From Zeugodacus cucurbitae (lineage: Eukaryota; Arthropoda; Insecta; Diptera; Tephritidae), in contig NC_071667.1 in assembly GCF_028554725.1 (NCBI RefSeq), positions 37,591,501 to 37,655,500 on the forward strand: DNA of 64,000 nucleotides, written 5' to 3'. This document shows, one piece after another, positions 45,783 through 56,092 of the stretch. Positions within the stretch are counted from its first letter, which is position 1. Every line of letters begins with the position of its first letter. Both the position numbers and the translations under genes were made by a program. The notes beneath the pieces are model-generated. The model saw only the letters and a program-made list of their open reading frames with translations, ran no database searches and was not told the origin of the DNA.

Positions 45783-46588
45783 TTTCTGGTAGCCGCGGCC
45801 TTCCTAGCTAGCTGGTCTGAGAGTTCGTTGCCTTGTATGCCTCTGTGTCCCGGTACCCGGTACAGTGTTAGTCTGTTGTTGCTGCACACTCTATTGAGTT
45901 TTCCGATGCAGTCCAGGAACAACCCCGAGTTTATTTCGAAAGATGATAGTGCTTGGAGAGCCGCCTGGCTATCGCTGATGATGGCAATTCGTTCGCCGTG
46001 ATAGTTCGATATTACTTCAGCGCATTTGCCAATAGCATAGACCACAGCTTGAAAGATACTGGGAAAATGTCCCATGGGCATCGACAGCTTTATACGTGGT
46101 CCTGTGAGCCCGGCACCTATACCATCTGTGGCCTTAGACCCATCAGTGTACCATTGCTGGGTGCTTTTGCTAATAACTTCCTTAAGGGAGGAATCCTCCC
46201 AATCCCTTTTATTATTCAATACTATCTTGAATTTCCTTTCAAAGTGCACCTTTTTGGTAATGACGTCCCTTGGAAGGAGAGCCATTGGAAGTTTTCTCCC
46301 TATGATCTCCAATTGTCGGGCTTTTACCATCCTGCTGCTACCTAGTCCTGGTCTCGTCAGGGACAGTAAAGTACTGTTTGCCGTAGAGCCAACCATCATG
46401 TGGAGTGGGGTTAGATTCAGGATTGACTCCATTGCTGCGGTCAGACAAGTTCGCATAGCACCATTGATGCATACACAGGCCAACCTTTGCAGTTTTGTCA
46501 ACTGTTTCTCTGCTGTTGACAGGGAGCTCCTAGATACCCAAGCCACCGCTCCATAAGTTATTATGGGCCTGATAATCGTGGTGTACAT
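45783..46588 (-). pseudogene. LOA-type RT thumb/connection and RNase H domain
   Basis: It begins MYTTIIRPIITYGAVAWVSR, the usual block after the RT thumb, and reaches an RNase H domain with QQWYTDGSKA (first Asp), IISDSQAALQALSS (Asp) and VPGHRGIQGNELSDQLAR (His and Asp). The catalytic Glu position, normally FQAEVYAI, reads FQAVVYAIGKCAEV here, so the key acid is replaced by Val. The frame is open but separated by frameshifts from the RT upstream (46530-46745 carries KYLGLILDSKLRWKKHV). Confidence 0.85.
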
Positions 46589-48016
46589 CCATTGCAGTAT
46601 GTACGGGTTGCATCCCCAGGTTTTTCCCTGCTAAGCGTTTGCACACCATCAGCGCTTTGGTGGCTTTAGCAACCGCGGAGTCCACATGCTTCTTCCACCT
46701 AAGTTTTGAATCTAGTATTAGTCCTAGATACTTTTTTTCCTCCACCCTAGCTACCGGTTGCCAGCCCAGGGTAATAGTACCCAGGGCTGGGAGTGTTCTT
46801 CTCCTTGTAAAGGGGATGATTGCCGTTTAGGAGGGATTAATGTTAAGTCCGACCTTAACGCATCACTTCTTGTCCTCTTTGGAAAATGTCTCCAAGTGAG
46901 CTCTCAAATTTACCTCTGGGTATAATTACGATATCATCCGCGTATCCCTGACATCGTATGCCATTCTCTGTCAGTATCTCCAAAAGCTCATCCACGACTA
47001 GGCTCCACAAAAGCGGCGATAGTACACCTCCTTGGGGACATCTCTTTGTTGTGCCCAGTCGTATGCTGTTAACGCCTATCCGAGTTTCCACAATCCTTGT
47101 GCCGAGGCCTGCATCTACCCATCTTATAATCGAATCGTCGATCCACCTCGTGTTGAGCGCTCTGGTGACACTTGAGTGGGAGGTATTATCCAAAGCGCTT
47201 TCTATATCTAGAATGGCACACAATACCAACTCCCCATTCTCAAGAGCGTCTTCCACCTCTGTTACTAAGCTGTACAGAGCAGTGTCTGTAGATCTGCCAA
47301 CCCTATAGACATGCTGACTTGCGTGCAAAGGGTAGTGCTCTAATGCCACAGTCCTGATGTAGTTGTCCACGATTTTCTCCATCCCCTTCAGCAGGAAAGA
47401 GGTAAGACTGATCGGCCTATAGGATTTAGCCAAAGAGTAGTCCCTCCTTCCTACTTTTGGTATGAAGACAACTAGTGCAACTCTCCATTTTTTCGGGATG
47501 TAGGCATGTGCTAAACTATCTCTCATCAGCACAACACGGTGAATGAGGATATTTTCTGGACCACGTTGGACTAGCGCTGGAAATATACCATCCACCCCTG
47601 GTGATTTATACCTCTTAAAGGTTCCCATGGCCCACTTTAAAGAGTCTGCATGAAAGATTTTCTTGACCATCTTCCAGTCCTTTGGGCCCGGTTTGTGATT
47701 ATCCATGGGGACTAACTGCTCTGTAGAGATCGCACCTGGAAAGTGCGTCTGAAGCAGAAGTCTCGCCCTTTCATCCAAACTGGTTGTGTAACTACCATAA
47801 GGTTCCTGATAGCTAACTTCGTCTCTATTGCTCCTTTGGCTAGGGGTTTGTGGAGCCTGGCTGCCGCAGGGATTGTAGAGATGTTTTCACAAAACTTCCT
47901 GAAATTATCTCCTTTCGCAATTCTAATTTCCTTACTGTACTCAGTAAGACATTTCCTGTATTCATTTCATTCTCCAGTGCGTTTAGCTTTGTTGAACAAT
48001 CGACGCACTGATTTCC
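46530..48016 (-). pseudogene. LOA-type reverse transcriptase
   Basis: The main open frame (46855-47778) has KSPGVDGIFPALVQRG, SYRPISLTSFLLKGMEKIVD, a damaged fingers block (HASQHVYRVGRSTDTAL), AILDIESALDNTSH, CPQGGVLSPLLWSLV and CQGYADDIVIIPRGKF. All RT motifs are therefore in order. The GFR usual in this family is changed to VYR. Upstream, 47780-48016 holds the frameshifted RT N-terminus, and downstream 46530-46745 the YLG thumb block. At least two frameshifts separate the pieces. Confidence 0.88.
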
Positions 48017-48890
48017 TTAGTGATGAAAATTTTTAGACCACCGTGGATTTTTGTTTTTTGGTCTTGGACAGGTCAGCGGGCAGCTCCCGTGAAACGCTTC
48101 TGTGACAATGCTCTCAATGAGTTCTGTCCTTACCTCGATCCCTTGACAATTATTTTCACCACCGTTAAGCACAATTTTTACAACGTTTAGTCCAAGTATT
48201 TCGTCATACTTGGACCAGTTATTATTCCTTGGGTTCCGTACCGAAGGTTGATTTCCAACATCTACCCTCACCGCAAATCGAATGACCCTATGGTCTGACA
48301 AAGAAGGTTCAGAGGAGACTCTCCACCATTCGCAGGGTGGTTGCTAAGGGTAACATCAAGTACCTCTTCCCTAGCTCTAGTGACGAATGTTGGCTGACAG
48401 CCCACATTGCTTATTTCTATGTTACACTCAACTATAAACTCTAATAAGGACTCACCCCTCTTGTTGCAATCACTGCTCCCACACTCCCAATGGTGCGCGT
48501 TCGCCTCACAGCCTAGTACCATGGCAAGATTTGCCAAGCTTCAGTATTCGGGCGCCACGGATGAGTCATTGGTAAATTAAGCTGAAGCAAAGACCACCTC
48601 ACTCGTTGCGCAGCTAGCCTGCACAGCTACAAGGTCTCTTGTTAGGAACTCTGAAAGAAGTCAATATCTTTTCTTATGACCACACAGGCCCTGGGTCTTT
48701 CACTTGAGAGATCCCAAATTACCTTCCTGTTGTTATCTGTGAGGCCTTTCACCTCTCCTTTAAAAGCCCATGGTTCCTGCATTAGGAGGGCACCCATGTT
48801 ATCCGAGATGAACCTATTCGAGATTACAGCCGAGGCTGCCTTAGCTCTATGCAGGTTCACTTGGGCTATCGATTTGAGGGTTGGGATCAT
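48017..48890 (-). pseudogene. LOA-type apurinic endonuclease, broken into three frames
   Basis: Three successive frames follow domain order. The first is 48642-48890 (VNLHRAKAASAVISNRF, then LLMQEPWAFKGEVKGL). The second is 48268-48537 (LGCEANAHHWECGSSD, then NVGCQPTFVTRAREEVLDVT). The third is 48017-48301 (MSDHRVIRFAV, the SDH catalytic motif). A gap of about 100 bp between the first two indicates a deletion. Confidence 0.85.
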
Positions 48891-49240
48891 AGAAGCGGCT
48901 CCTCTAGGAGTGGTTCCTTCTCCTCACAGGTCTTGCTATCCTGCATACCCTCTTTCTCAAGGAAGGATGGAAGTACCGCCATCCTGATGCTTTTAAGGGC
49001 ATCAGAGTAGCAGCCACAGTCCGTTGTGCCACCAACCTGTGCATCTCCATGTCTTGCTCTGGCTGTAGGACCTTGTGTATGCGCCTTATGCCACTTGTTG
49101 ACCGGCTCATTCGGCGTAATGTGTCCGCTTCTCCGCGGGCGCGGGTGCTCCGGTACTGGATGTCTTACTATTGTGGGACTTCCCACTGCCATTCTCCGAG
49201 ACATATCTATACCTCTCCAGAGTGAGCGCTCTCGCTTCAC
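48887..49240 (-). pseudogene. LOA-type ORF1 N-terminal relic (tentative)
   Basis: An open minus frame of 117 codons precedes the endonuclease and contains a basic, proline-rich stretch and PSFLEKEGMQDSKTCEEKEP. No RNA-binding knuckles remain. Its position argues for ORF1, but sequence resemblance is weak. The stretch 49241-49805 is the probable 5' UTR. Confidence 0.4.
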
Positions 49241-49994
49241 TTGGGGATTTTTCCTTGCCCAGATACCTGAGGTACTACTTAACGCTGGCCCCGCTCATTC
49301 CAGCTCTCATGGGGTCGTCGTAGCCCCCTGGGCAACCATCCGCCGGAATTTGTATCAGTTTTGCTCTCCTCTGATTCCTTCACCTATTCCGGGTTTTGCT
49401 TGCAGGTGTCTACCGAGTCTACCGGCTTCTGTGTGGGTTGGTTTTGCCTTTTGTCCTTTTTCTTTGCCGTTTGCGTTGCCTTTGGGGGTATTATCGTTGT
49501 TGTTGATTTTTTGTTTTTGTTGTTATTCATATTGTTCGTACGACCGGTCGCTCGAGTAGCCGAGCATTGCGGTCTAAATTTCTGATGGGGAAACTAACGG
49601 TCCGTCGCGCCAGCGCCCCATAACGCGGTAAGTCCACAGTTACTTCCCAAAGTGGCCCCGTATTGAGAAGGCGCCATTATATTTGCGGTACGCATAACAC
49701 CCTGGATTGGGAGGTGGTAGTTCTTGGTCACCACACTCACACTCAGCCAATGGCAAGGTGTGTGCGGCTAAGCCTCTGCACCAACGACAAGGTGCCTACC
49801 ATCGCAGACGGACAGGCAGACATCCGGATTTAAACTCCACTCTTCGTCCTGATCACTTTGGTATATATATCTATATCTAACTCGTTTAGTTTTGAGTATT
49901 ACAAACAACCCTTATGTGAACAAAACTACTATACTCCCTTAGCAACATTGTTGCGAGAGTATAAAAAGTATATAAGTGATAGATCTTAATGGGG

Positions 49995-50565
49995 AAAAGC
50001 AATAGAGGAAGAACTGGATTCGCATTCTTATAACAAATTCTGGTCGGTTGTGCAAAGACCTGAACATAAATATATAGTAATTGATTGTAAATGGATTTTT
50101 ACACCAAAGCACGATGAACTAGGCAACCCAGTCAAACATAAGGCAAGACTTGTTGCACGAGGCTATTTAGAATATTTAAAAGATTTTGATGAAACGTTTG
50201 CCACAGTAGCTAGAATTTCGAGTTTTCCTTTTATATTGGCTTTATCCAACCAATTTGGTTTAAATTTCATCATATGGACGTTAAAACAGCAATTTTAAAC
50301 GGTACGTTAAAAGAGGAAATTTACGTGACAATTCCTCCAGGATTGTACTGTGATACAGACAGAGTAAGTAAATTAAATAAAGCCATAGACGTTCTAAAGC
50401 CAGCTGCTAGATGTTGGTTTGTTGTTTTTGATAGTGTATTAAAGGAAATGGGTTTTGTGCATTAGACAGTAGATCATTGCATTTATATACTTGACAAAGG
50501 GGACATATTGAAAAATATGTATGTACTACTATATGTAGATGATAGCGAATACTAAAACTATGAAC
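49995..50565 (+). pseudogene. Copia-type reverse transcriptase, first part
   Basis: Reading resumes after the repeat with KAIEEELDSHSYNKFWSVV, then VIDCKWIFTPKHDELGNPVK, then HKARLVARGYLEYLKDFDET, MDVKTAILNGTLKEEIYV and a YVDD at about 50535-50550. These are the ordered copia RT motifs; the second Asp pair is YVDD as usual for copia. One frameshift at about 50275-50297 and a stop at 50463 break the frame. Confidence 0.88.
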
Positions 50566-50830
50566 GAATGTTAGAGTTATTTGACGAATAAATTTAAAAT
50601 GACGGACTTATTTAACTTTTAAACTTTTTTTAGAAGTACTGAAACTTAAAAATTTCAGCGGCACTGTATGGAAGTTACTTAAAATGTAAAACATACACAT
50701 CAGTTTTAACCATCGATTATGTTACTTGAATAACATCTGTACATTTTGAGATTTTCTCACTTCAAACTAAAAACTTAAAAATAATTCATAATATATGTAT
50801 GCTGACAAAAATAATTAAAGAATAATATTT
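50566..50830. other. Interval between two copia RT pieces
   Basis: It starts with a degraded copy of the sequence that recurs at 50905-50970 (gacgaataaatttaaaatgacgg against gatgaataaatttataatgacgg). About 200 bp of unrecognised AT-rich DNA follows. Confidence 0.45.
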
Positions 50831-51135
50831 TTATTTTTGGTTAAAAAGCGTGGGTGCTTTGTATTAAATTTTTCTCATATTGTAGATGATTTGGTTATTG
50901 CAACAGCGAATACTAAAAAAAAACACGAATGTAAATGTTATTTGATGAATAAATTTATAATGACGGACTTAATTGTGATTCGATATTTCATTGGAATCAA
51001 AACTCAACAGAAAGATAATCAGTTGTGCTTAAGTCAAACCGCTTACATTAAAAATATATTTAATAAATTTAAAATTAATACTTTAAACCTGTTAGTACTC
51101 CACTTCCAAGTAAACTCGATTAGGAGGCATTAAAT
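50831..51135 (+). pseudogene. Copia-type reverse transcriptase, second part with duplicated active-site region
   Basis: The frame reads HIVDDLVIATANTKKKHECK, then FIMTDLIVIRYFIGIKTQQ, then LCLSQTAYIKNIFNKFKI. It overlaps the end of the first part, so the V-DD region is present twice, about 345 bp apart. After 51135 the coding decays. Confidence 0.82.
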
Positions 51136-51439
51136 TCAGATAACAGATGTGATGCGCCATGTCGAAATTTATTTCGCTGTTTAATGTATGTTATGATATG
51201 TTCGTGTCCAGACTTAAGTACATCAATTTATATTTAAAGTAGATATACCAACAAAAATAATGCAGAATTATGGTAATTTAAACATCTCTCTCCGGGTACT
51301 CCGATACCTTAAAGATGCTATCGATTTAAAGTTAGTTTATAATAAGAAACCTGATTATATATTATAAATATTTTAATAGGTTTTGTTGTCTCTGATTGAG
51401 GTGGAAGTGAAACTGATAGAAAATTATAGAAAAAGTACT

Positions 51440-51625
51440 TATTTAAAATGTTTGAATCATGCTTACTTTGTTGGAATTGAAAACTTGGAAAGAAACTAAA
51501 TTATGTAGCTGCTTCATCAACTGAAGCGGAATATGTTGCATTATTTGAGGCTGTGAGGGAAGCTTTATTGTTAAAATTAGAAAAACTGCTAATATTAAAT
51601 TTCTAAAGAGGTCCACCAAGGCCAC
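51440..51625 (+). pseudogene. Copia-type RNase H fragment
   Basis: The translation gives KLNYVAASSTEAEYVALFEA followed by VREALLLK. SSTEAEY is the diagnostic catalytic motif of copia RNase H. It is the last recognisable piece of the element. No 3' LTR with clear ends was found after it. Confidence 0.85.
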
Positions 51626-52896
51626 GCTCATCTATCTTTCGTAAAAGAGCTTAATTTATTTGCATCTTAATTAGTTAGTAATAGTTGCCAAACGCAAACT
51701 ATGACGATGTATATTAACTTTATTCAGTTTAATTTAAAATTCAAATGTAATAAAAGAATAGTCGTCAAATGTTAGCTATATCCAGTTATATTAGCTCTAT
51801 TCACTATAAAATTTTAAATTAATATTCATACCATCACTATTCGCAAAAATATTTTTATTTTCTTAAATAATTTAATCGAGCACTTCACTTACCTTTCCAT
51901 TTAGATTCTCTAATGCTAGCAGTATGTTAATAGTTGATAATGTCTCTTTCCCTTGAATCTCCTTGATGTCTTTAGCTGGATTATATTTTCTTTCTGATTC
52001 CTGGTGTCCTCAACCGGATTGTGGATGTTGATTTCTTTTGATGTCCCATGACTGGATTACTGATTTGATTTCTTAATAATGTCCTTTAACCGTCTTTAAC
52101 CAGATTGCGGATGTTGATTTTCCTTTGACTGGATTACGGATTTGACTTTTTCTTTATTTATTAAATTTTTAACATGTTGTTTGATTGAGTTCTATTCCAA
52201 AACTGAAACTAAATTATATTACTTAGCCTACTCAACACCTATAGCTTATTGCTCTTCTGCCGGCGTTGTTTATGCTTTGCTTTGCTGCTGAGCCTCGTGC
52301 AAATGTTACTGTCGCGACACCAACTCCACAAGTTGACGGTCTGATTTGATATCGTCAGCAGTTATTGTGAGAAGTAATTTATGATAACTTATATAATGGT
52401 ATGCCTCTGTGCTAAAAATTAGCAAAGTCAGGTCAATACTTCATCTAGCCCCCCTCATCATAACATGTGAAATATCTTTAAAAAAAATTTAAATCGATTT
52501 ACGCCAACATTCATATACTATATGTAATGATTTTCGTTGTTCCAGGGTACTTTATGCCAAATATACAGGACGAATTATGTACTATTAATAACATTACATA
52601 AATAAATTACGGCATATAAAATTTTCGAATACACCTGAACTTATCCTTTCCTTACTTATTTTTATCCCCATTCCCAAAGATATGGAAACAAATTGTACGC
52701 AAAGATCTTCTTTATTATGATATTTTTCAATTCAACATAAGTTCTGCGACGTAATTGTGAATGGCATACAGTCCAGCAAAAGGATGGAGTAATCATCATA
52801 GTGGGTATATGGCGTTAGAGGAGGTATGTACATAATTTTTATTTGGTGATCTTCACTTAATATAGTTAAAATATCCTATTCGATTGTAGAATATAT
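51626..52896. other. AT-rich interval with a decayed tandem repeat
   Basis: Between about 51960 and 52155 a loose repeat recurs with the consensus 'gtcctttgactggattacgg' plus 'atttgattt' at irregular spacing of 45-65 bp. Variants include ctggattatattttc, ccggattgtggatgttgattt, ctggattactgatttgattt, ccagattgcggatgttgattt and ctggattacggatttgac. A GC-richer block (52255-52370) has no assignment. The rest shows nothing recognised. Confidence 0.5.
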
Positions 52897-53553
52897 CCCT
52901 CATTTACTTGAATAGTGTCACAACTCAAAAAACACGATTTTTGAGTTGAGTATGCAGAAATGTGCGCAATTTCAGCGTCCATATTGTATAAAAATTTCAT
53001 TCCGATGCTAGGAAAAATAAACCGTGAAATAAGAATGTGCCGTTATTAGACTTGTTATGTTGCATTATTTTTTAACCGCAATAACGACACTTCTCAGTTG
53101 TGCCAGAATTAGGCATGGTTTTTTTTCTGAAAGAGAGACATATTTTGTGTTACAACACATATTGTCATAGAGTGAATTTGGTTTTCTTTTCAGAAAGAAC
53201 GACATATTTTGTATTACAACTATATTGGTGAAAAGTAATTAAATTTTTCGTATTGATTTTTTTCAAAAAAAAAACACATTTGACTTATTACGGCTAAATT
53301 TAATTTTTTTTTTATAAATAACGACACATTTCAAAATGAATCACGTTTATGCCCAAGAAAAAGCATTAGTACACTCTATTTGGTCCATTTATTCTCAACA
53401 TTGTATTTAATATATTACACGATACTACATAGATTAGTTAATAAACTTATGGAATTTTTCTATATTTGATAAATAAGAGACAATTGAAATCTTTAAATCG
53501 CTCTCCTAAAAATCGACTTTTTTGAGTTGCGACACTATTCAAGTAAATGAGCG
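52897..53553. mobile_element. MITE with ~45-bp terminal inverted repeats
   Basis: The left end begins ctcatttacttgaatagtgt and the right end, reverse complemented, begins the same way. The match runs through cgcaactcaaaaaa-cgattttt with few changes. An ATAT flanks both sides (left 52893-52896, right 53554-53557) and may be the target copy, so a TA or longer AT target is possible. Internally a 50-bp strip recurs in direct orientation near 53125 and 53195 (gaaag, then gacatatttt, then tattacaac). There is no coding capacity. Confidence 0.8.
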
Positions 53554-53974
53554 ATATGCGCAACACTTTTAGGTTTTACAAACAAACGTTTGGTGAATAC
53601 AACTTTTATATGTATGCTGCGCTGAAAGTTGCAAGCGCATAACAAGTTAAAACTTAAGGAGAGTTCGCACAACATACACTCTCGTGATTTTTTAAAAGTT
53701 AAAGACTTCTGAAATATGTACATATGTACAGTGGTTCACAGCTTATTTGACCCATCTCGAATTTAATAGATCCAAATGACATATCTGTTAAACTAAACGA
53801 GGAATTTTCGAAATTTAAACGCAAAGTAATTAATATGCCTTTAACAACAAACGAAATACTGCGTTTTTCAACGTCACAGCTTATTTGACCCAGTTACAAA
53901 GTTAATTATTTAAAATTAATTATTTAGGAAATATTAATATTTTGTATGTCCCCCCTATTGATTTATAACATAAT

Positions 53975-54460
53975 CATCCTCTTTTCACGGGTCTTCTCTA
54001 AGATTTGGCGCATGGCTTCCCTCTTCAGTTTTCGATATCTATCCCATCCCGCACGTGTTGTGGTCGTTTGCAACGTTGCGAGGTACGCAATCTGTTTTCT
54101 CTCCGCTGCGAGACGGCTATTCTCAACGTACCAGCTCGTTTTTTGTCGTTGCGGAAATCCGATTGTTTCGGCTGCAGCGGTACGCAGCGAGATGTAGATG
54201 CTTTTCCACAGTTTCTTTATACCGAGATGCTGATGAGTACTCTCAGAGAGCAGGAATGCAAATCGAGTAGAGTATTTTTTGTTTGTCTGTTGCGATTGCA
54301 GCTTTTCGACGTCGAACCTTCCTTGTGTTTGTTGACGGGCGCTCTTTGCTGCACAGAGGCGGGTTCGTATCTTCGCTGCTACCAGATAATGGTCCGAGTC
54401 TATATTTGGTCCTCGGAGCGTACGCACGTCTAAAACACTGGATGCATGCCCTTAAATCAT
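53975..54460 (-). pseudogene. RTE-like fragment with internal deletion, inside the Tc1-like element
   Basis: The open frame covers the endonuclease end (VRTLRGPNIDSDHYLVAAKI), the linker (RTAAAETIGFPQRQKTSWY, then RLAAERKQIAYLATLQ), then GWDRYRKLKREAM. It is joined directly to RQILEKTREKR, which in the element at 40457-43145 lies about 200 codons further on. The RT fingers are thus deleted. In this copy the R of WDRYRKLKREA is kept, confirming that the TGA in the other copy is a mutation. Confidence 0.85.
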
Positions 54461-54690
54461 TATCCTTAAAACGTTTGCAGGGGTCGTCATCAAAAGGGGG
54501 TTGTCTCATCCGAGGCTTTCGTCGATTTTCCATTGGTAATTCGTTTTAATGTGGTGGGTCCCAAACACTACGCACAACCGCAGAAGCGGGTTCGCCTTCT
54601 TAATTTAGCTCGCCTTCAAACGGATGTTTGTTAGCTATCCAGAGGATACTTGGTCTAAAACCGGAAGTCGTGACCTGCTTGAACCATGTG
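54461..54690. other. Unassigned GC-richer stretch next to the RTE fragment
   Basis: The minus strand has phrases that could belong to the start of the RTE-like element, and the plus strand reads NLARLQTDVC in one frame. Neither is firm. It lies between the RTE fragment and the Tc1 transposase tail. Confidence 0.3.
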
Positions 54691-54699
54691 GAGAAGAAT

Positions 54700-55075
54700 C
54701 GTTTCTGGCCACTCTCAAGTGAATGACAATCAAAAACTTTCCTCACTTACGTGAACTTCCACACATGCTCCCATCCTTCATCGAAAGGACAATGGATAAA
54801 ATGCTTTATCTTCAAATTCTTAAAAATAACTTGGCCCAAAGTGCGAAAGATTTGGGTATAGAGTCCATCTTTAGTTTTTATCAGGAAAATGATCCGAAGC
54901 ACATTTCAATGTGATTGAAAATCTTTGGGCTATTTTAGCCAGCAACATCCGAAAACGCAAAGTATCGAACAAAATTTACTTAAAAACTGTCTTAATGGAG
55001 GAATGAGCTAAAATACCACCTTCAACTACGTAGAAGTTAGTAGAATCTATCGCAAACCGCCTCAAAGGGTTATAA
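54700..55075 (+). pseudogene. Tc1-like transposase, C-terminal catalytic remnant
   Basis: The translation gives MDKMLYLQILKNNLAQSAKD, then FYQENDPKHISM corresponding to the 'QQDNDPKHTS' second-Asp motif. After a frameshift come VIENLWAILASNIRKRKVSN (normally NPIENLW with the last catalytic acid nearby) and ANRLKGL. The first Asp and DNA-binding half are missing. Confidence 0.82.
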
Positions 55076-55426
55076 ATCAATACATACAAAATATTAATAT
55101 TTTCTAAATAATTAATTTTAAATAATTAATTTTGTAACTGGGTCAAATAAGCTGTGACGTTGAAAAACGCTGTATTTTTTGTTTTCGTTAAATAAAGACG
55201 AAACTATTTTTTTGGAATAAAGAAACTGAATAAAATTATTAAAAGTATAATCTTAATAAATAACCTTGTGTTTAAATTTCGAAATTTCCTCTTTTAGTTT
55301 AAAAGATATCATTTTGAATTATTAAATAGCCACTGTATATCCGCTTCTAATCAACTGAACAGTTTAACAACACAAGGTTTTACATATATTTTTATATGAT
55401 ACATAATATAAGGCTGATTGAAAATA

Positions 55427-56052
55427 CAATTATGCTTCCATAATTCGAACTTCTATAACTCGAAGTTCTCCATAACTGAAATTGTTTAATTAGCTCTTGA
55501 CCAAAAATTTATGAGAACTGATTTCGAATTATGGATAAGAAAAAGTAATACAAATATCCCTTCAAATGTAACTATTACAGATTATATGGAGGTGGACAAT
55601 GAGATGTGCTCAGCTGGATTTATAACAGATGATGATATTGTAGAACCGAATATTTCAGAGCTAATTTGACTTCTAGCGCCATGGCAAACGATGAGGATTA
55701 TGAAGAAGAAATTATTCAAACGTCATTCAAAAACGATGTAATGCATTCCTTTGTAATTCTTATTTAAATTTGAATATTAATACAACTGACGATCCCTACA
55801 AAGCACTAAGCAGTCACTTTTTACTGAAACAAACAAGCAAAAACTATATGTTCAGACAAAAATTACAGAATACATGTTTTAACTTGTGTAAATAAGAAAA
55901 AAACTTTATGCGAAGTAAATAAGTAAAACTGTATAAAAATCTTTGATTTTTTACAGCGTTTTGAAACATTTTATATTTTAACGAAAACTTCAATAATTCG
56001 AAGTCTGTCTAACTCGTTGATTATGGTGATTCGAGTTAGGAAGCTTCAACTG
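55427..56052 (+). mobile_element. Tigger/pogo-like remnant with TIRs and TA flanks
   Basis: It is flanked by TA (55425-55426 and 56053-56054). The left end reads caattatgcttccataattc and the right end, reverse complemented, reads cagttgaagcttcctaactc; both continue with cgaa and ttcgaagtt motifs. Inside, the + strand has MEVDNEMCSAGFITDDDIVE, then DEDYEEEIIQTSF, an acidic block like the C-terminus of Tigger transposases. Everything else of the protein is missing. Confidence 0.7.
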
Positions 56053-56092
56053 TAACTATACAAACATAGCACAAGTATTCTACAGATACATA

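Larger units (their letters stand above)
45783..49805 (-). mobile_element. LOA-clade non-LTR retrotransposon inside the interspersed repeat
   Basis: The minus-strand order is ORF1-like start (about 49240-48890), endonuclease (48890-48020), reverse transcriptase (about 48000-46800) and RNase H (about 46160-45783). An RNase H domain after the RT fits the LOA/I/R1 groups, and the RT wording (PQGGVLSPLLWSLVVDELL, GYADDIVII) fits LOA best. The ORF1 C-terminus is missing. It is markedly GC-richer than its surroundings, a sign of younger insertion than the AT-rich host repeat. Confidence 0.85.
45058..49967 (+). repeat. 'actctcgcaa' interspersed repeat inserted in copia and split by a LOA element
   Basis: The left part (45058-45782) starts 'aaggaagggctaagttcggg' and runs to the ttttacccattttcgaa region. 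The right part (49806-49967) resumes at gacggacaggcagacatccgg and ends gttgcgagagtataaaaag. Together they make one repeat copy, more diverged than the array copies. Copia integrase stops before it and copia RT begins right after it. Confidence 0.88.
53729..55335 (+). mobile_element. Tc1-like transposon with long (~240 bp) TIRs, split by an RTE fragment
   Basis: It is flanked by TA at both ends. Both ends open cagtgg and share gaggaattttcgaaatttaaa, then tcacagcttatttgacccag, then attatttaaaattaattatt in opposite orientation. Inverted repeats therefore span about 53729-53970 and 55069-55335. Such long TIRs are known for Minos, S and Tc3-type elements. The interior has an RTE fragment (53975-54460) and a Tc1 transposase tail. 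Confidence 0.85.

Noticed and set aside
49026..49559. 177-codon + frame rich in Pro/Cys/Leu
   Set aside because: It is antisense to the 5' region of the GC-rich LOA element. High GC lengthens chance frames, and no domain is visible.
50831..51135. Independent host gene
   Set aside because: The translation matches copia reverse transcriptase blocks in the correct order with the neighbouring pieces.
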